Part shown: positions 26,511-37,634 of the stretch, piece by piece | How the letters are laid out: every line of letters begins with the position of its first letter | How positions within the stretch are numbered: the stretch's first letter is position 1 | Assembly: GCA_016709225.1 (NCBI GenBank) | Contig: JADJEE010000001.1 | Coordinates: 496,001-560,000, forward strand | DNA from: Deltaproteobacteria bacterium | Lineage (GTDB): Bacteria > Myxococcota_A > Polyangia > Nannocystales > Nannocystaceae | Length of the DNA stretch: 64,000 nucleotides | Direction: 5' to 3' | Made by a program: the position numbers and the translations under genes | Notes under the pieces: model-generated | Databases searched by the model: none | What the model saw: only the letters and a program-made list of their open reading frames with translations | What the model was told of the DNA's origin: nothing

Positions 26511-28061
26511 ATGTCGACGCCGCTCCGCTTGCCTTCGCCGCCCCACGCACTCGCGCGTGTCATCCAGGCCGCGTCCGACCCCACGGTTCCGCTCGGGACC
26601 CTGGCGAAGGCCGTGAGCAGCGATGCAGCGCTATCGGTGCAGCTGTTGCGCATGGTGAACTCGTCGATGTACCGCCGTGGTGCTCGCATCGCGACCATCG
26701 ATCGTGCGGTCGCGGTGCTCGGCAATCGATCGCTGCGCAACCTCGCGCTGTGCGTCGCGGTGCAGAACTGCGTGCGCAGCGGGCTCGGTGCCTTCGATCT
26801 CGACGGCTTCTGGGAAGACTCGTTGCGCCGCGCGGTCGCGGCCCGACAGCTGGCCGAGGCATTCTCGCAGCTCGAGGTCGATCCCGTCGAGGCGTTCACC
26901 TTCGGCCTCTTGCAGGACCTCGGCGTCATCGCGCTCGTGCAGACCTACAGCCAGCACGTCGGTGAGTGGGGCAAGGTTCGCGGGCGCATGGCCGACGATC
27001 GTCGCCGCGAGGAGTCGCGACTGTTCGGTGTCGCCCACGACGAGATCGCCGACGAGCTCATCGCCGCGTGGGCGCTGCCGCCCGAGCTCGCGATGCCGAT
27101 GCGCTTCCACCATCGGCCCGCCCTCGCGCCGCCCGAGTACCGCGGTCGCGCGGCGCTGGCGGGACAGGCCGAGCTGCTCGCGAACGTGTTGACCTGCGAC
27201 GACAAGCGCGCTGCGCTCGGGGCGGCGCGAGCAGGCATGCGGCGCGAGGTCGGCATGGACAGCGACGCCGCCGACGCGCTGGTCGGGCAGCTCTCGAGTC
27301 GGGTCGACGAGATCGGTGGCGAGCTCGGCTTCCGCGTGGGCCGACAGCCCACGATGGACGAGATCCTCTCGGCCGCGAACGCCGGCCTGGTCGAGCTCAA
27401 CCTCACCTACGAAGAGGTCGTCGGCCGCCTCGAACGTGCGCTGGCCGAGACCGAGGCGCTCTCGCGACAGCTCGCGGCCCGTAACCGCGAGCTCGAGCAG
27501 CTCTCGATCACCGATGCGCTGACCGGCCTGCCCAACCGCCGGGCGCTGTCGGGCCGGCTGAGCTACGAGATCGGCCGCATCCTCAAGGGCGGCGGCCCGA
27601 TCGCCTTCGTGATGGGCGACCTCGATCGCTTCAAGAGCGTCAACGACACCTACGGTCACGACTTCGGCGACCTCGTGTTGCGCACGGCGGCGCGATCGCT
27701 CGCCACCGCCGCCGGCGAGGGCGAGCTGGTCACGCGCGTGGGCGGCGAGGAGTTCGGCGTGGTGCTGCCCGGCGTCATCGGGGCCGCGGCGATCGCCCGC
27801 GCCGAGGCGCTGCGCAACGCGGTCGCATCGGCCACCTTGCAGTGCCCCGACGGGCACAGCCGGGCGTTCACGATCTCGCTCGGGGTCGCGTGGATCGCCG
27901 GGCCCCACGACGGCTCGAGTGTGGATCCCGACGCCGTGGCGGGGCAGCTCTACCGCGTCGCAGATCGTGCGCTGTACGAGGCCAAGCACCAGGGGCGCAA
28001 TTGCGTTCGCGCCGCGGCCGGGGCGACGCCGTGGACGGTGGCGGTGCCGCGCGCGGCCTGA
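26511..28061 (+). CDS. HDOD-GGDEF protein, likely diguanylate cyclase
   Basis: From ATG 26511 the 516-residue protein has an HDOD domain at about 5-200 (opening LPSPPHALARVI and containing VQLLRMVNSSMY). A coiled-coil linker spans about 285-335, and a GGDEF domain spans about 340-510. The active-site loop is GGEEF at 411-415, a functional variant, and the substrate region RFKSVNDTYGHDFGD is intact. This predicts synthesis of c-di-GMP from two GTP. The usual RxxD inhibitory site five residues before GGEEF is replaced (GEGE), so product inhibition may be lost. Two PilZ proteins elsewhere in the window are possible receivers. Confidence 0.9.
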   Translation: MSTPLRLPSPPHALARVIQAASDPTVPLGTLAKAVSSDAALSVQLLRMVNSSMYRRGARIATIDRAVAVLGNRSLRNLALCVAVQNCVRSGLGAFDLDGFWEDSLRRAVAARQLAEAFSQLEVDPVEAFTFGLLQDLGVIALVQTYSQHVGEWGKVRGRMADDRRREESRLFGVAHDEIADELIAAWALPPELAMPMRFHHRPALAPPEYRGRAALAGQAELLANVLTCDDKRAALGAARAGMRREVGMDSDAADALVGQLSSRVDEIGGELGFRVGRQPTMDEILSAANAGLVELNLTYEEVVGRLERALAETEALSRQLAARNRELEQLSITDALTGLPNRRALSGRLSYEIGRILKGGGPIAFVMGDLDRFKSVNDTYGHDFGDLVLRTAARSLATAAGEGELVTRVGGEEFGVVLPGVIGAAAIARAEALRNAVASATLQCPDGHSRAFTISLGVAWIAGPHDGSSVDPDAVAGQLYRVADRALYEAKHQGRNCVRAAAGATPWTVAVPRAA

Positions 28062-28145
28062 CGCGCGCCCGGCCCGTGCGCGATGACACGAGCGGGGCCC
28101 TCTGACGCGCCCGCCGGTGGACGCGGTATGGTCGGCGCCGTCGTC

Positions 28146-31119
<2,974 letters not shown>

Positions 31120-31229
31120 CGATGCACCGACGTCACCGCTCGACCAGGCCTTCGGCAGGCGCTTCGGACCGTGTGGCCCGGGCGGTGGCGTTCCCATCGT
31201 TCGAATCGAGGCGCGCCGTCGCGACCCTG

Positions 31230-31967
31230 TCAGCGAACGAAGGGCTGCGCGCCAGATCGGCGCGCAACACCGCGGGCACGGCGGCGGGCTTGCACGGCGA
31301 GTCGGATCACGCCCCCGGTCGCGACGAACAACGCGGTCGTGAGCACGGCGATGCCGGCCGTTCGAAGCCGACGCCCGCGATCGATCTCGTCGACGTAGGC
31401 GTCCTCCGTCGTTCGCCCGGGCGCGTTGTCGATGCTCCACGCGCCTGCGATCCACAGACCGGCACCGACCCCCGCGACAGCGCCGCCCGATGCTGTGAGC
31501 GCGATGCCCAACGCGTCGACACGGCGGGGCCGCGGATGCGGTCGGTCCGGCGCTGGCTCGGCGGTCGGTCGTGCGGTCGGTCGTGCGGTCGGGACTGGTT
31601 CCGGTGGACGTGGCGGAGCTGATGGCTCCACCTTTCGCGTCGCCGCGAGCGTCTCCTCGCAGAGTCGGATGTTGCGCTCGGTATCGGCCCGTCCGGTCGT
31701 GCTGGGGTCGGCTGCCAGGTAGCGTCGGTACAGCTCGAGGGCCTGGTCGCACCGCCCACGCAGGCGCTCGGCCTGCGCCCTGGCGTAGAGATAGTCGGGA
31801 TCGGGGTCCTCGGCGTAGGCCTCGATGAGCGCGTCGATCGCCGCATCCCACTCGCCGGCGTCGAAGTGACGAGCTGCGCGCTGGGCCGCACTCTGCCGCG
31901 TGGGTGAAGACGGCGCCGGCTCGGTGGTCGCCAGCAGCAGCGTCAAGGCAGTGACCATGCCGTGCAC
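31230..31967 (-). CDS. Exported or membrane TPR protein
   Basis: A 245-residue protein with a short hydrophobic N-terminus, so it is exported or anchored; ATG 31958 is an equally good start. Residues about 25-100 contain two TPR-like units (HFDAGEWDAAIDALIEAYAEDPD, DQALELYRRYL). A Pro-rich stretch with tandem TARP units follows at about 120-145, and then two hydrophobic segments (about 150-170 and 205-225). The start is six bases after the kinase stop on the same strand, so they form an operon. It may be a partner or substrate of the kinase. Confidence 0.75.
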   Translation of the reverse strand: MHGMVTALTLLLATTEPAPSSPTRQSAAQRAARHFDAGEWDAAIDALIEAYAEDPDPDYLYARAQAERLRGRCDQALELYRRYLAADPSTTGRADTERNIRLCEETLAATRKVEPSAPPRPPEPVPTARPTARPTAEPAPDRPHPRPRRVDALGIALTASGGAVAGVGAGLWIAGAWSIDNAPGRTTEDAYVDEIDRGRRLRTAGIAVLTTALFVATGGVIRLAVQARRRARGVARRSGAQPFVR

Positions 31968-31973
31968 GCAGGC

Positions 31974-33395
31974 TCACCGAGGCATCATGGAATCCGGGGA
32001 CGTTCCCGGGGGTGGCTTCTGCGGGGGCGCGTCCGTGGCGACCGACGCGGGCTGAACGACCCGGCGCTTTCCCGTCTGCCACCGCTCACGACGCGGCGGT
32101 GCGACGCGTTGTTCGTTCGCGGTCGTGGCGGGCGGACTCGGTGCGGATGATGGCAGTACCACCGGCGCGACAATCGGCAACGCCGGGCCGGGAACGACCG
32201 CGCCGGTGGTGCCACGATCACCGGTCTCGAGCGCGCGAGAGACATCGGGCACGTCGGATGCGGTCGTCACGCTCGCCTGGCGTGGCAACGCGAGCGCGGT
32301 CGCCATTGCGCCCAACCCCATCGCACCTGCGACTGCGAACACCAGCTGTCGCCGTGCGCCACGACGCGGCGTCGCCCTCGGCTCGGACTCCACGATGGTG
32401 ACGTCGTCGCGCGGCTCGGGCCGCGTCACCGGTTCGACGGAGGGCAGTGGCACATCACCGAACACGAGGTGCATGTGGTTTGCGACCGCGTCGTTCGAGC
32501 AACGTGCGCCGAGTGACTCGATCGCGGCTTCGATGGCCTCGGCCATCGCCAGCGCGCTGGGGAAGCGCGCCTCGGGATCGCGCTGCAGGGCGCGCAAGAG
32601 CACCGCTTCGAGCAATGGCGGGAACTCGGGGTCGAACGAGGTGGGACGCGGCACGTCGCACGAAATGATGCGATTGAGGATCGCCGCCTCGTTGGGCCCG
32701 CGGAACAGCCGTCGCGACGTGAGTGCCTCGAACGCGGTGATCCCGATGGCGAAGATGTCGCTGCGATGATCGATGTCGACGCCGAGGCACTGCTCCGGCG
32801 ACATGTAGCCGAGCTTGCCCTTGAGCACGCCGGAGCCTGTGACCGCGGCCTGGGTGGCGGCCTTTGCCACGCCGAAGTCGACGAGCTTGACCACGCCGTC
32901 GTAGCGAACCATGACGTTCGATGGTGAGACGTCGCGGTGAACGACGTGGAGCGGAACGCCTGCTTCGTCGCGGGCGTTGTGCACGTGGTGCAACCCCAGG
33001 CAGGCGTCGCGAATGATCGTCAGCGCGACCGTGACGGGCAATCGGCTGGGTTGGCTACCGGCGCGTAGCAATGTGCGCAGGTCGCGGCCATGCACGTACT
33101 CCATGACGAGGAACGGCGCGGCGCGCTCGCGGCCGTAGTCGATGACGCCGACGACGTTGGGGTGGTGCAGCCGGGCTGCGACCCGAGCCTCGTCGAGAAA
33201 CATCGCGACGAAGTCGTGTTCGTGGCGGAGGTTGGCGGCGATGAGCTTGATCGCGACGAGCTTGCTGAAGCCATCGGGGCCTTCGACCCGCGCGGTGTAG
33301 ACCTCGGCCATGCCGCCCTGCGCGAGCAGATCGATCAAGGTGTATCGACCCAGTCGGCGAGCGATCCCGAGGCCGGATGCGTGCGAACTCGGCAA
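31974..33395 (-). CDS. Membrane serine/threonine protein kinase
   Basis: A 473-residue kinase with the ATP Lys at about 50 (VAIKL), the catalytic loop VHRDVSPSN at about 152-160 (Asp155), and DFGVAK at 173-178. The first Gly of the glycine loop is replaced (AQGGMAEVY) and the catalytic-loop Lys two residues after the Asp is replaced by Ser. Both changes are frequent in myxobacterial kinases and do not by themselves imply inactivity. A membrane segment lies at about 350-370, followed by a Pro/Thr/Ala-rich region and no recognised sensor domain. The gene pairs with a TPR protein downstream. Confidence 0.92.
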   Translation of the reverse strand: MPSSHASGLGIARRLGRYTLIDLLAQGGMAEVYTARVEGPDGFSKLVAIKLIAANLRHEHDFVAMFLDEARVAARLHHPNVVGVIDYGRERAAPFLVMEYVHGRDLRTLLRAGSQPSRLPVTVALTIIRDACLGLHHVHNARDEAGVPLHVVHRDVSPSNVMVRYDGVVKLVDFGVAKAATQAAVTGSGVLKGKLGYMSPEQCLGVDIDHRSDIFAIGITAFEALTSRRLFRGPNEAAILNRIISCDVPRPTSFDPEFPPLLEAVLLRALQRDPEARFPSALAMAEAIEAAIESLGARCSNDAVANHMHLVFGDVPLPSVEPVTRPEPRDDVTIVESEPRATPRRGARRQLVFAVAGAMGLGAMATALALPRQASVTTASDVPDVSRALETGDRGTTGAVVPGPALPIVAPVVLPSSAPSPPATTANEQRVAPPRRERWQTGKRRVVQPASVATDAPPQKPPPGTSPDSMMPR

Positions 33396-33430
33396 GCTGA
33401 CAGCAGGCTACGCTGCGTCGGGCCCGTGGT

Positions 33431-35521
33431 TCAAGCCTCCGCGGGTGCGCGTCCTCGCTGCAGAGCCGTCGTGCACGGACCTCGGGCACGCCGGCGGCGA
33501 CCGAGCAGGAGCAACGATGCCAGTGACGCGCCCGCGAGTGGGGACGGCGAATGTGAGCGACAGCCACATCCGCTCGTCCGCGAATCGTCCTGGGGCGTCT
33601 GCGAGCTGGTGGTGTCCGCCGACGTCGCCGCACCGCTTCCATCGGTCGCCGCGCCCGTGCTCGTGCCGGGGAACGGGCCGTGGTGAGCCTCGACCTCGAC
33701 GGTGAACGCGCCGAGGCTCGCCGAAATCGAGCCGCCGACCGACGCACTGTCGACGACCGCCGTGCCGTCGTAGCGGAGCTGGCCCGGCACATCGGGCGCC
33801 ACGGGGGTGCGCAGCACCAACTCGAGTCGCTCGTCGTCGAGCGCGCGACACTCGACGAACTCGGCCGCGGCGCCATCGAAGGTGGCCGAGAACCCGACGC
33901 AAGCCTCGAAGCCGCGCAACGGCGGCGCAACGCGGTTCTCGATCGTGAGCTCGATCGTGTCGGGACGATCGTCGAGCAACGTGGCGGCGAGTGCCAGCGG
34001 GGCCTCGAGTGCTCCGGCATCTGGCGCGTCGCCGTGGTATGCGGCAGCACTCACCGCGCCGCGATCGATCGCGACGGTCCCCGGACGTGGTGTGAGCCCA
34101 AAGTTCTGTGCATCTGCGAGCAGACCGGGGTCGCCCACCGCAGCCGCCCCGTCGCAGCCACACGCGTCTTGCCAGCCCAGCAGATCGAGCGCGCCGCCGC
34201 CGCCCCAGCTGCCGATTCGCGTCGGCGTTTCGGGCCAGTACACGTTGTGGTCGGCGGTCGGCGGCGCGGCGAACTCGATGGGGGCGAAATGAACGGCATG
34301 GTCGCTCGCGCCCACCACGAGGTTGGCCGAGAACATCGAGCCAGAGGCCCAGGCCGCGTCGATGCCCACGCGTCCACCCACGACCGTGTTGTGGCTCCAC
34401 AGGTTGCCGACGCCACCATGGAAGAGGATGTCGTTCTCACACAGCCCGCAGTCACCGGCATCGACCACGATGTTGCCGTCGACACTCCAGCCCGAGGCCC
34501 CCTGGATCAGCTGGATCGCCGCGCCGTAGACCGACGCGTCGGCGGCGGGGGCGATCCGCGAGATGAAGTTGTGATGGATGTGACCGGCGTTCGACGCCGT
34601 GCGCGTGGCGAACACGGCCACGGATCGGGCCTGGGGAGCTCCGCACGCGTCGGACCCGAAGTCGTGGAACTGGTTGCCCGCGATCTCGACGCCCGCCGAC
34701 GAACCCAGGACGCTCACGCCGATGCGCGATCCGACCGTGAACTCCTGCCAGTCGGCGGGCTGGCAACTCGACTGGTCGACGTCGAGACAATCACCGCACT
34801 GCCAGCAGTCGCTCAGCCCGCAGTGCAGGCATGTCGCGAGCGTCGAGACCGTGCACTGCACGTCGGAGACGTCGTTGTCGAGCACGCGCGCCGAATCGAC
34901 GGCATCGATCCTCACTGCGTGACCGCAGGCGCGTTCGATCCGGTTGCCGCGGACTTCGGGCGCGATCAGCTCGCCAGCGGCACCATCGAGCTCGATCGCA
35001 GGGCCGGGCCAGTCGATGAACGTGTTGTCGGCGATGACGATCCCCGTGATCGACGAGCCGGTGGACCGCACGTTGATCGCGGCTGCGGTCGGCTCGGCCG
35101 GGCAACCGTCGCCGACGAACACGAGCCCGCGGATCGTCCAGTATGAGATGTCGTCGAGCGTGATCGTGCCCGTGAGTCGCGGGCTGTGCCCGGGAGCGGC
35201 CTCGATGACGATCGGCGCCGCCGCGGTGCCGTTCGACATGGCGATCCCCGGTCGGCTCTCGCCATCGTAGGCCACAGCCGCATCGCGCAGCAGGATCCGC
35301 TCTCCCGGCGCGATCGGTGACTCGAAGGCGCAATAGAGATTGTCGTAAGGATCCTCTTCGGTACCGGTGCCGTTGCACTGGCCGGGCCCGACCACGTCGC
35401 CGTCGATCCAGATGTCGGCGCGAGCGAGTCCGGGCGTCGTGGCCACGACCACGCCCAATGCCCGAGCGGCGCGCTGGCATGCGAGGACGAGTGCGGCGCG
35501 GCATGGTGCGGTGTTCGTCAT
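33431..35521 (-). CDS. Secreted right-handed beta-helix protein with MYXO-CTERM-like end
   Basis: The 696-residue protein has a signal peptide (cut near LARADI) and many short strand-turn units with the Asn/Gly pattern of parallel beta-helix repeats (IVIADNTFIDWPG, VEIAGNQFHDFG, HIHHNFISR). Such folds are common in polysaccharide lyases and adhesins, but no catalytic residues can be assigned. A Cys-rich patch (CLHCGLSDCWQCGDC) lies near residue 245. The C-terminus has SGCGC, a hydrophobic stretch and RRRRAR, the layout of the MYXO-CTERM sorting signal, although an extra tail of 18 residues follows. Its start overlaps the upstream sigma-factor stop as ATGA, so it is directly coupled to that sigma factor. 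Confidence 0.82.
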   Translation of the reverse strand: MTNTAPCRAALVLACQRAARALGVVVATTPGLARADIWIDGDVVGPGQCNGTGTEEDPYDNLYCAFESPIAPGERILLRDAAVAYDGESRPGIAMSNGTAAAPIVIEAAPGHSPRLTGTITLDDISYWTIRGLVFVGDGCPAEPTAAAINVRSTGSSITGIVIADNTFIDWPGPAIELDGAAGELIAPEVRGNRIERACGHAVRIDAVDSARVLDNDVSDVQCTVSTLATCLHCGLSDCWQCGDCLDVDQSSCQPADWQEFTVGSRIGVSVLGSSAGVEIAGNQFHDFGSDACGAPQARSVAVFATRTASNAGHIHHNFISRIAPAADASVYGAAIQLIQGASGWSVDGNIVVDAGDCGLCENDILFHGGVGNLWSHNTVVGGRVGIDAAWASGSMFSANLVVGASDHAVHFAPIEFAAPPTADHNVYWPETPTRIGSWGGGGALDLLGWQDACGCDGAAAVGDPGLLADAQNFGLTPRPGTVAIDRGAVSAAAYHGDAPDAGALEAPLALAATLLDDRPDTIELTIENRVAPPLRGFEACVGFSATFDGAAAEFVECRALDDERLELVLRTPVAPDVPGQLRYDGTAVVDSASVGGSISASLGAFTVEVEAHHGPFPGTSTGAATDGSGAATSADTTSSQTPQDDSRTSGCGCRSHSPSPLAGASLASLLLLGRRRRARGPCTTALQRGRAPAEA

Positions 35522-36147
35522 GGCGGGGCGCCTCGCACACGCTCGAACAGCGACACCGTCCAGCTCTCGACGTCGGCGAGCAGCTTGGTCCGCGTGGCCG
35601 GGTCGGACTCGAGCGACTCGACCTGCTCGCGCAGCCGCGCCCGCGCGCGGGTCAGGCGGGTGGTCACGGCCGACACGCTGATCTCGAGCGCCCCCGCGAC
35701 CTCGGATGTCGAGAGCTCTTCGCCGTAGAACAGCTGCAGTGCGACGAGGGCGTCCGGTGGCAGGGTTTCGAGCGCGCGTAGCAGCAGGCGATGCTCACGC
35801 CGCATCCGTACGATCCGACTGGGGGACAGATCGGTCTGCGGTGCGTCGAACGGGAGCGTGGCCAGGACTTGGACGCGCTGTGATCGACGCAGGTGATCGA
35901 GGAGTTTGTGCCGCGCGATGCCGAATAGGTAGGCACGAAAGCTGGTCGCTTTGGCGGCGGCTGCCGCGTTCTCGACGCACGCCAACAACACCTGCTGGGT
36001 GAGGTCGTCGGCCGCCTCCGTGGCCTTGAGCGCCATGAAGCGGTGCACGGCGGTGTAGTGACGGCGCATCAGCACGTCGCCGGCTCTGCGGTCCGCAGCG
36101 GCCCAGGCCCGGAGCAAGTCGAGATCGCTCGCCGCGGCAAGGTCCAT
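35518..36147 (-). CDS. ECF-type RNA polymerase sigma factor
   Basis: A 209-residue ECF factor. Region 2 is at about 10-85, with DDLTQQVLL and FRAYLFGIARHKLLDHLR. Region 4 is at about 120-175, with the helix-turn-helix STSEVAGALEISVSAVTTRLTRAR. As in the sigma factor at 203-850, a C-terminal extension of about 30 residues (LLADVESWTVSLFERV) follows region 4. No anti-sigma gene is adjacent. The gene overlaps a secreted beta-helix gene by four bases (ATGA), which is probably its cotranscribed product and perhaps a target. An inverted repeat upstream (36160-36183) may serve in control. Confidence 0.88.
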   Translation of the reverse strand: MDLAAASDLDLLRAWAAADRRAGDVLMRRHYTAVHRFMALKATEAADDLTQQVLLACVENAAAAAKATSFRAYLFGIARHKLLDHLRRSQRVQVLATLPFDAPQTDLSPSRIVRMRREHRLLLRALETLPPDALVALQLFYGEELSTSEVAGALEISVSAVTTRLTRARARLREQVESLESDPATRTKLLADVESWTVSLFERVRGAPP

Positions 36148-36159
36148 GCAGCGACGAGT

Positions 36160-36183
36160 ATACCCCCGGCGCGGCAGGGGTAT
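36160..36183. promoter_or_regulatory. Inverted repeat upstream of the ECF sigma gene
   Basis: ATACCCC at 36160-36166 is mirrored as GGGGTAT at 36177-36183 with 10 bases between. It lies 13 bases upstream of the sigma start and 38 bases upstream of the divergent lipoprotein gene, so it could act as an operator for both. Confidence 0.45.
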
Positions 36184-36220
36184 GGCGGCGCGGGCGGCTC
36201 TCGTGTAGCGTCACTCGAGC

Positions 36221-37492
36221 GTGCGCGGACGGGTGTACGCGGTGCTCGGAACGACGCTGGGTCTCGTCGACTGCGAGGCGCCTCCGTTCACCTGCGAGCG
36301 CGACAGTGCCTGCCGGCTGGGCGGCTTGCTCGGGCGCTGCGAAGCCGAGGGCCATTGCAGCTATCCCGACCAGAGCTGCCCCTCGGGCGCGCGTTTCAGC
36401 GACAACGCCAGCGCGGCGCTGGCCGGGCGTTGCGTGGAGCAGATGCTCGACGGCTCGAGCGGTGGCTCGTCGACCGGCTGCGGCGATGGCGATGTCTCCG
36501 ACGACGAGGAATGCGACGACGGCAATCGCGAGGACGCCGATGGCTGCAACTCCGACTGCACGGTCTCGGGCTCGACGCGATGGGCGAACGCGGACGGCGA
36601 AGGTGAGTGGGTCGCGCTCGCGCTCGCCGGCGGCACCGTGTACGCCGTCGGAAACTCCGGCAACGCGGCGCAGGGCGAGGCCATCGTGGCCGCGTTGCAG
36701 CTCGACAGCGGCGCGACAGCGTGGCCGGTGCGGAGCACGGCGAGCGCCCACGGCGAGCGACGGGCTGAGGGCGTGATGCGCTCGGGTGCTGGCGTCTGGG
36801 TGGTCGGGCGCGAGGACGGTCCGATCGATGCCCGCGGCTGGGCCGAGTTGCACGATGACAGCGGCGTGCGCGAGTCGCTGGTCTTCGACGAGCCGGGCGA
36901 CGACGGCTTCGTGGCCGCGCTGGGCGAGCCGATCGTGGTCGCTGCTCGCATCGACGACGGTGCGTTGCTTCGACCGCTCGCCGCTGCGACGTGGGAAGCG
37001 CGGCGTGCCGGCGTCGACCTGCGCGCCGCGGCGGGGCGCGAGGACGGTGGTATTGCAGCGTTGCTGCGTGGGTCCGACGGCGTCCGGCTCGAGTGGTTCG
37101 GCCCCGGCGGCCTTCCGCTGGCGACATGGCGCGTGGGCGACGACGACGAACGTGTCGCGTTGGCCCGCGACGGCGCTGGCCTACTGGCGAGCCCGACTCA
37201 GCTGGCGCGCTGGGTCGATGGCCAGCGCGCGTGGTGGGTGACGCTCGACGACCAGAACATCACCGCGCTCGCGGTCCATCGCGACGGCTCGGTGGCGGTG
37301 GCGGGGCGAGCGGGCGACGCTCCCTGGGTCGCCCGTGTCCGTGTCGATGGCGCCTTTGCATGGACGCGGGTGCTCGCCGATGCGCCGAGTGCAGCATTGG
37401 CCGCGATCGTCGCGATCGACGACGGGGGGAGCATCGTGGGCGGCGCAGACGCGGCGAGCGGCACGACGTGGATCGCTCGACTTCGTCCGTAG
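36221..37492 (+). CDS. Lipoprotein with DUF4215-type Cys repeat and beta-propeller-like domain
   Basis: The 423-residue protein starts at GTG 36221; its signal peptide ends in GLVDC (likely lipobox, Cys18). A Cys-rich part follows at about 20-75. Residues about 85-115 (CGDGDVSDDEECDDGNREDADGC) give the DUF4215 / myxococcal cysteine-rich repeat signature. From about 120 the sequence is a series of short strands with W, G and D/N turns, consistent with a beta-propeller. The family function is unknown, and it is probably a surface protein. Divergent from the ECF sigma gene, it may belong to its regulon. Confidence 0.8.
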   Translation: MRGRVYAVLGTTLGLVDCEAPPFTCERDSACRLGGLLGRCEAEGHCSYPDQSCPSGARFSDNASAALAGRCVEQMLDGSSGGSSTGCGDGDVSDDEECDDGNREDADGCNSDCTVSGSTRWANADGEGEWVALALAGGTVYAVGNSGNAAQGEAIVAALQLDSGATAWPVRSTASAHGERRAEGVMRSGAGVWVVGREDGPIDARGWAELHDDSGVRESLVFDEPGDDGFVAALGEPIVVAARIDDGALLRPLAAATWEARRAGVDLRAAAGREDGGIAALLRGSDGVRLEWFGPGGLPLATWRVGDDDERVALARDGAGLLASPTQLARWVDGQRAWWVTLDDQNITALAVHRDGSVAVAGRAGDAPWVARVRVDGAFAWTRVLADAPSAALAAIVAIDDGGSIVGGADAASGTTWIARLRP

Positions 37493-37634
37493 CATCCCGT
37501 GGCGCGCGATCGACGTCGCGGTGACAAACCCGTCCGACGAACGACTTCCATTCCACCGAGCGGATTCCCCGTCGGCGTGGCGACCGAAGTGGCTGCCGTG
37601 GCCGTCGGCGTCGCGCAAGAATGGAAGTCGAGAC

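Noticed and set aside
28062..28145. Glycine riboswitch upstream of gcvP
   Set aside because: The 84-base gap shows no tandem riboswitch aptamer structure and is too short.
31557..31600. Tandem GGTCGGTCGTGC repeats
   Set aside because: They encode TARP units in the linker of the TPR protein gene and have no sign of an independent function.
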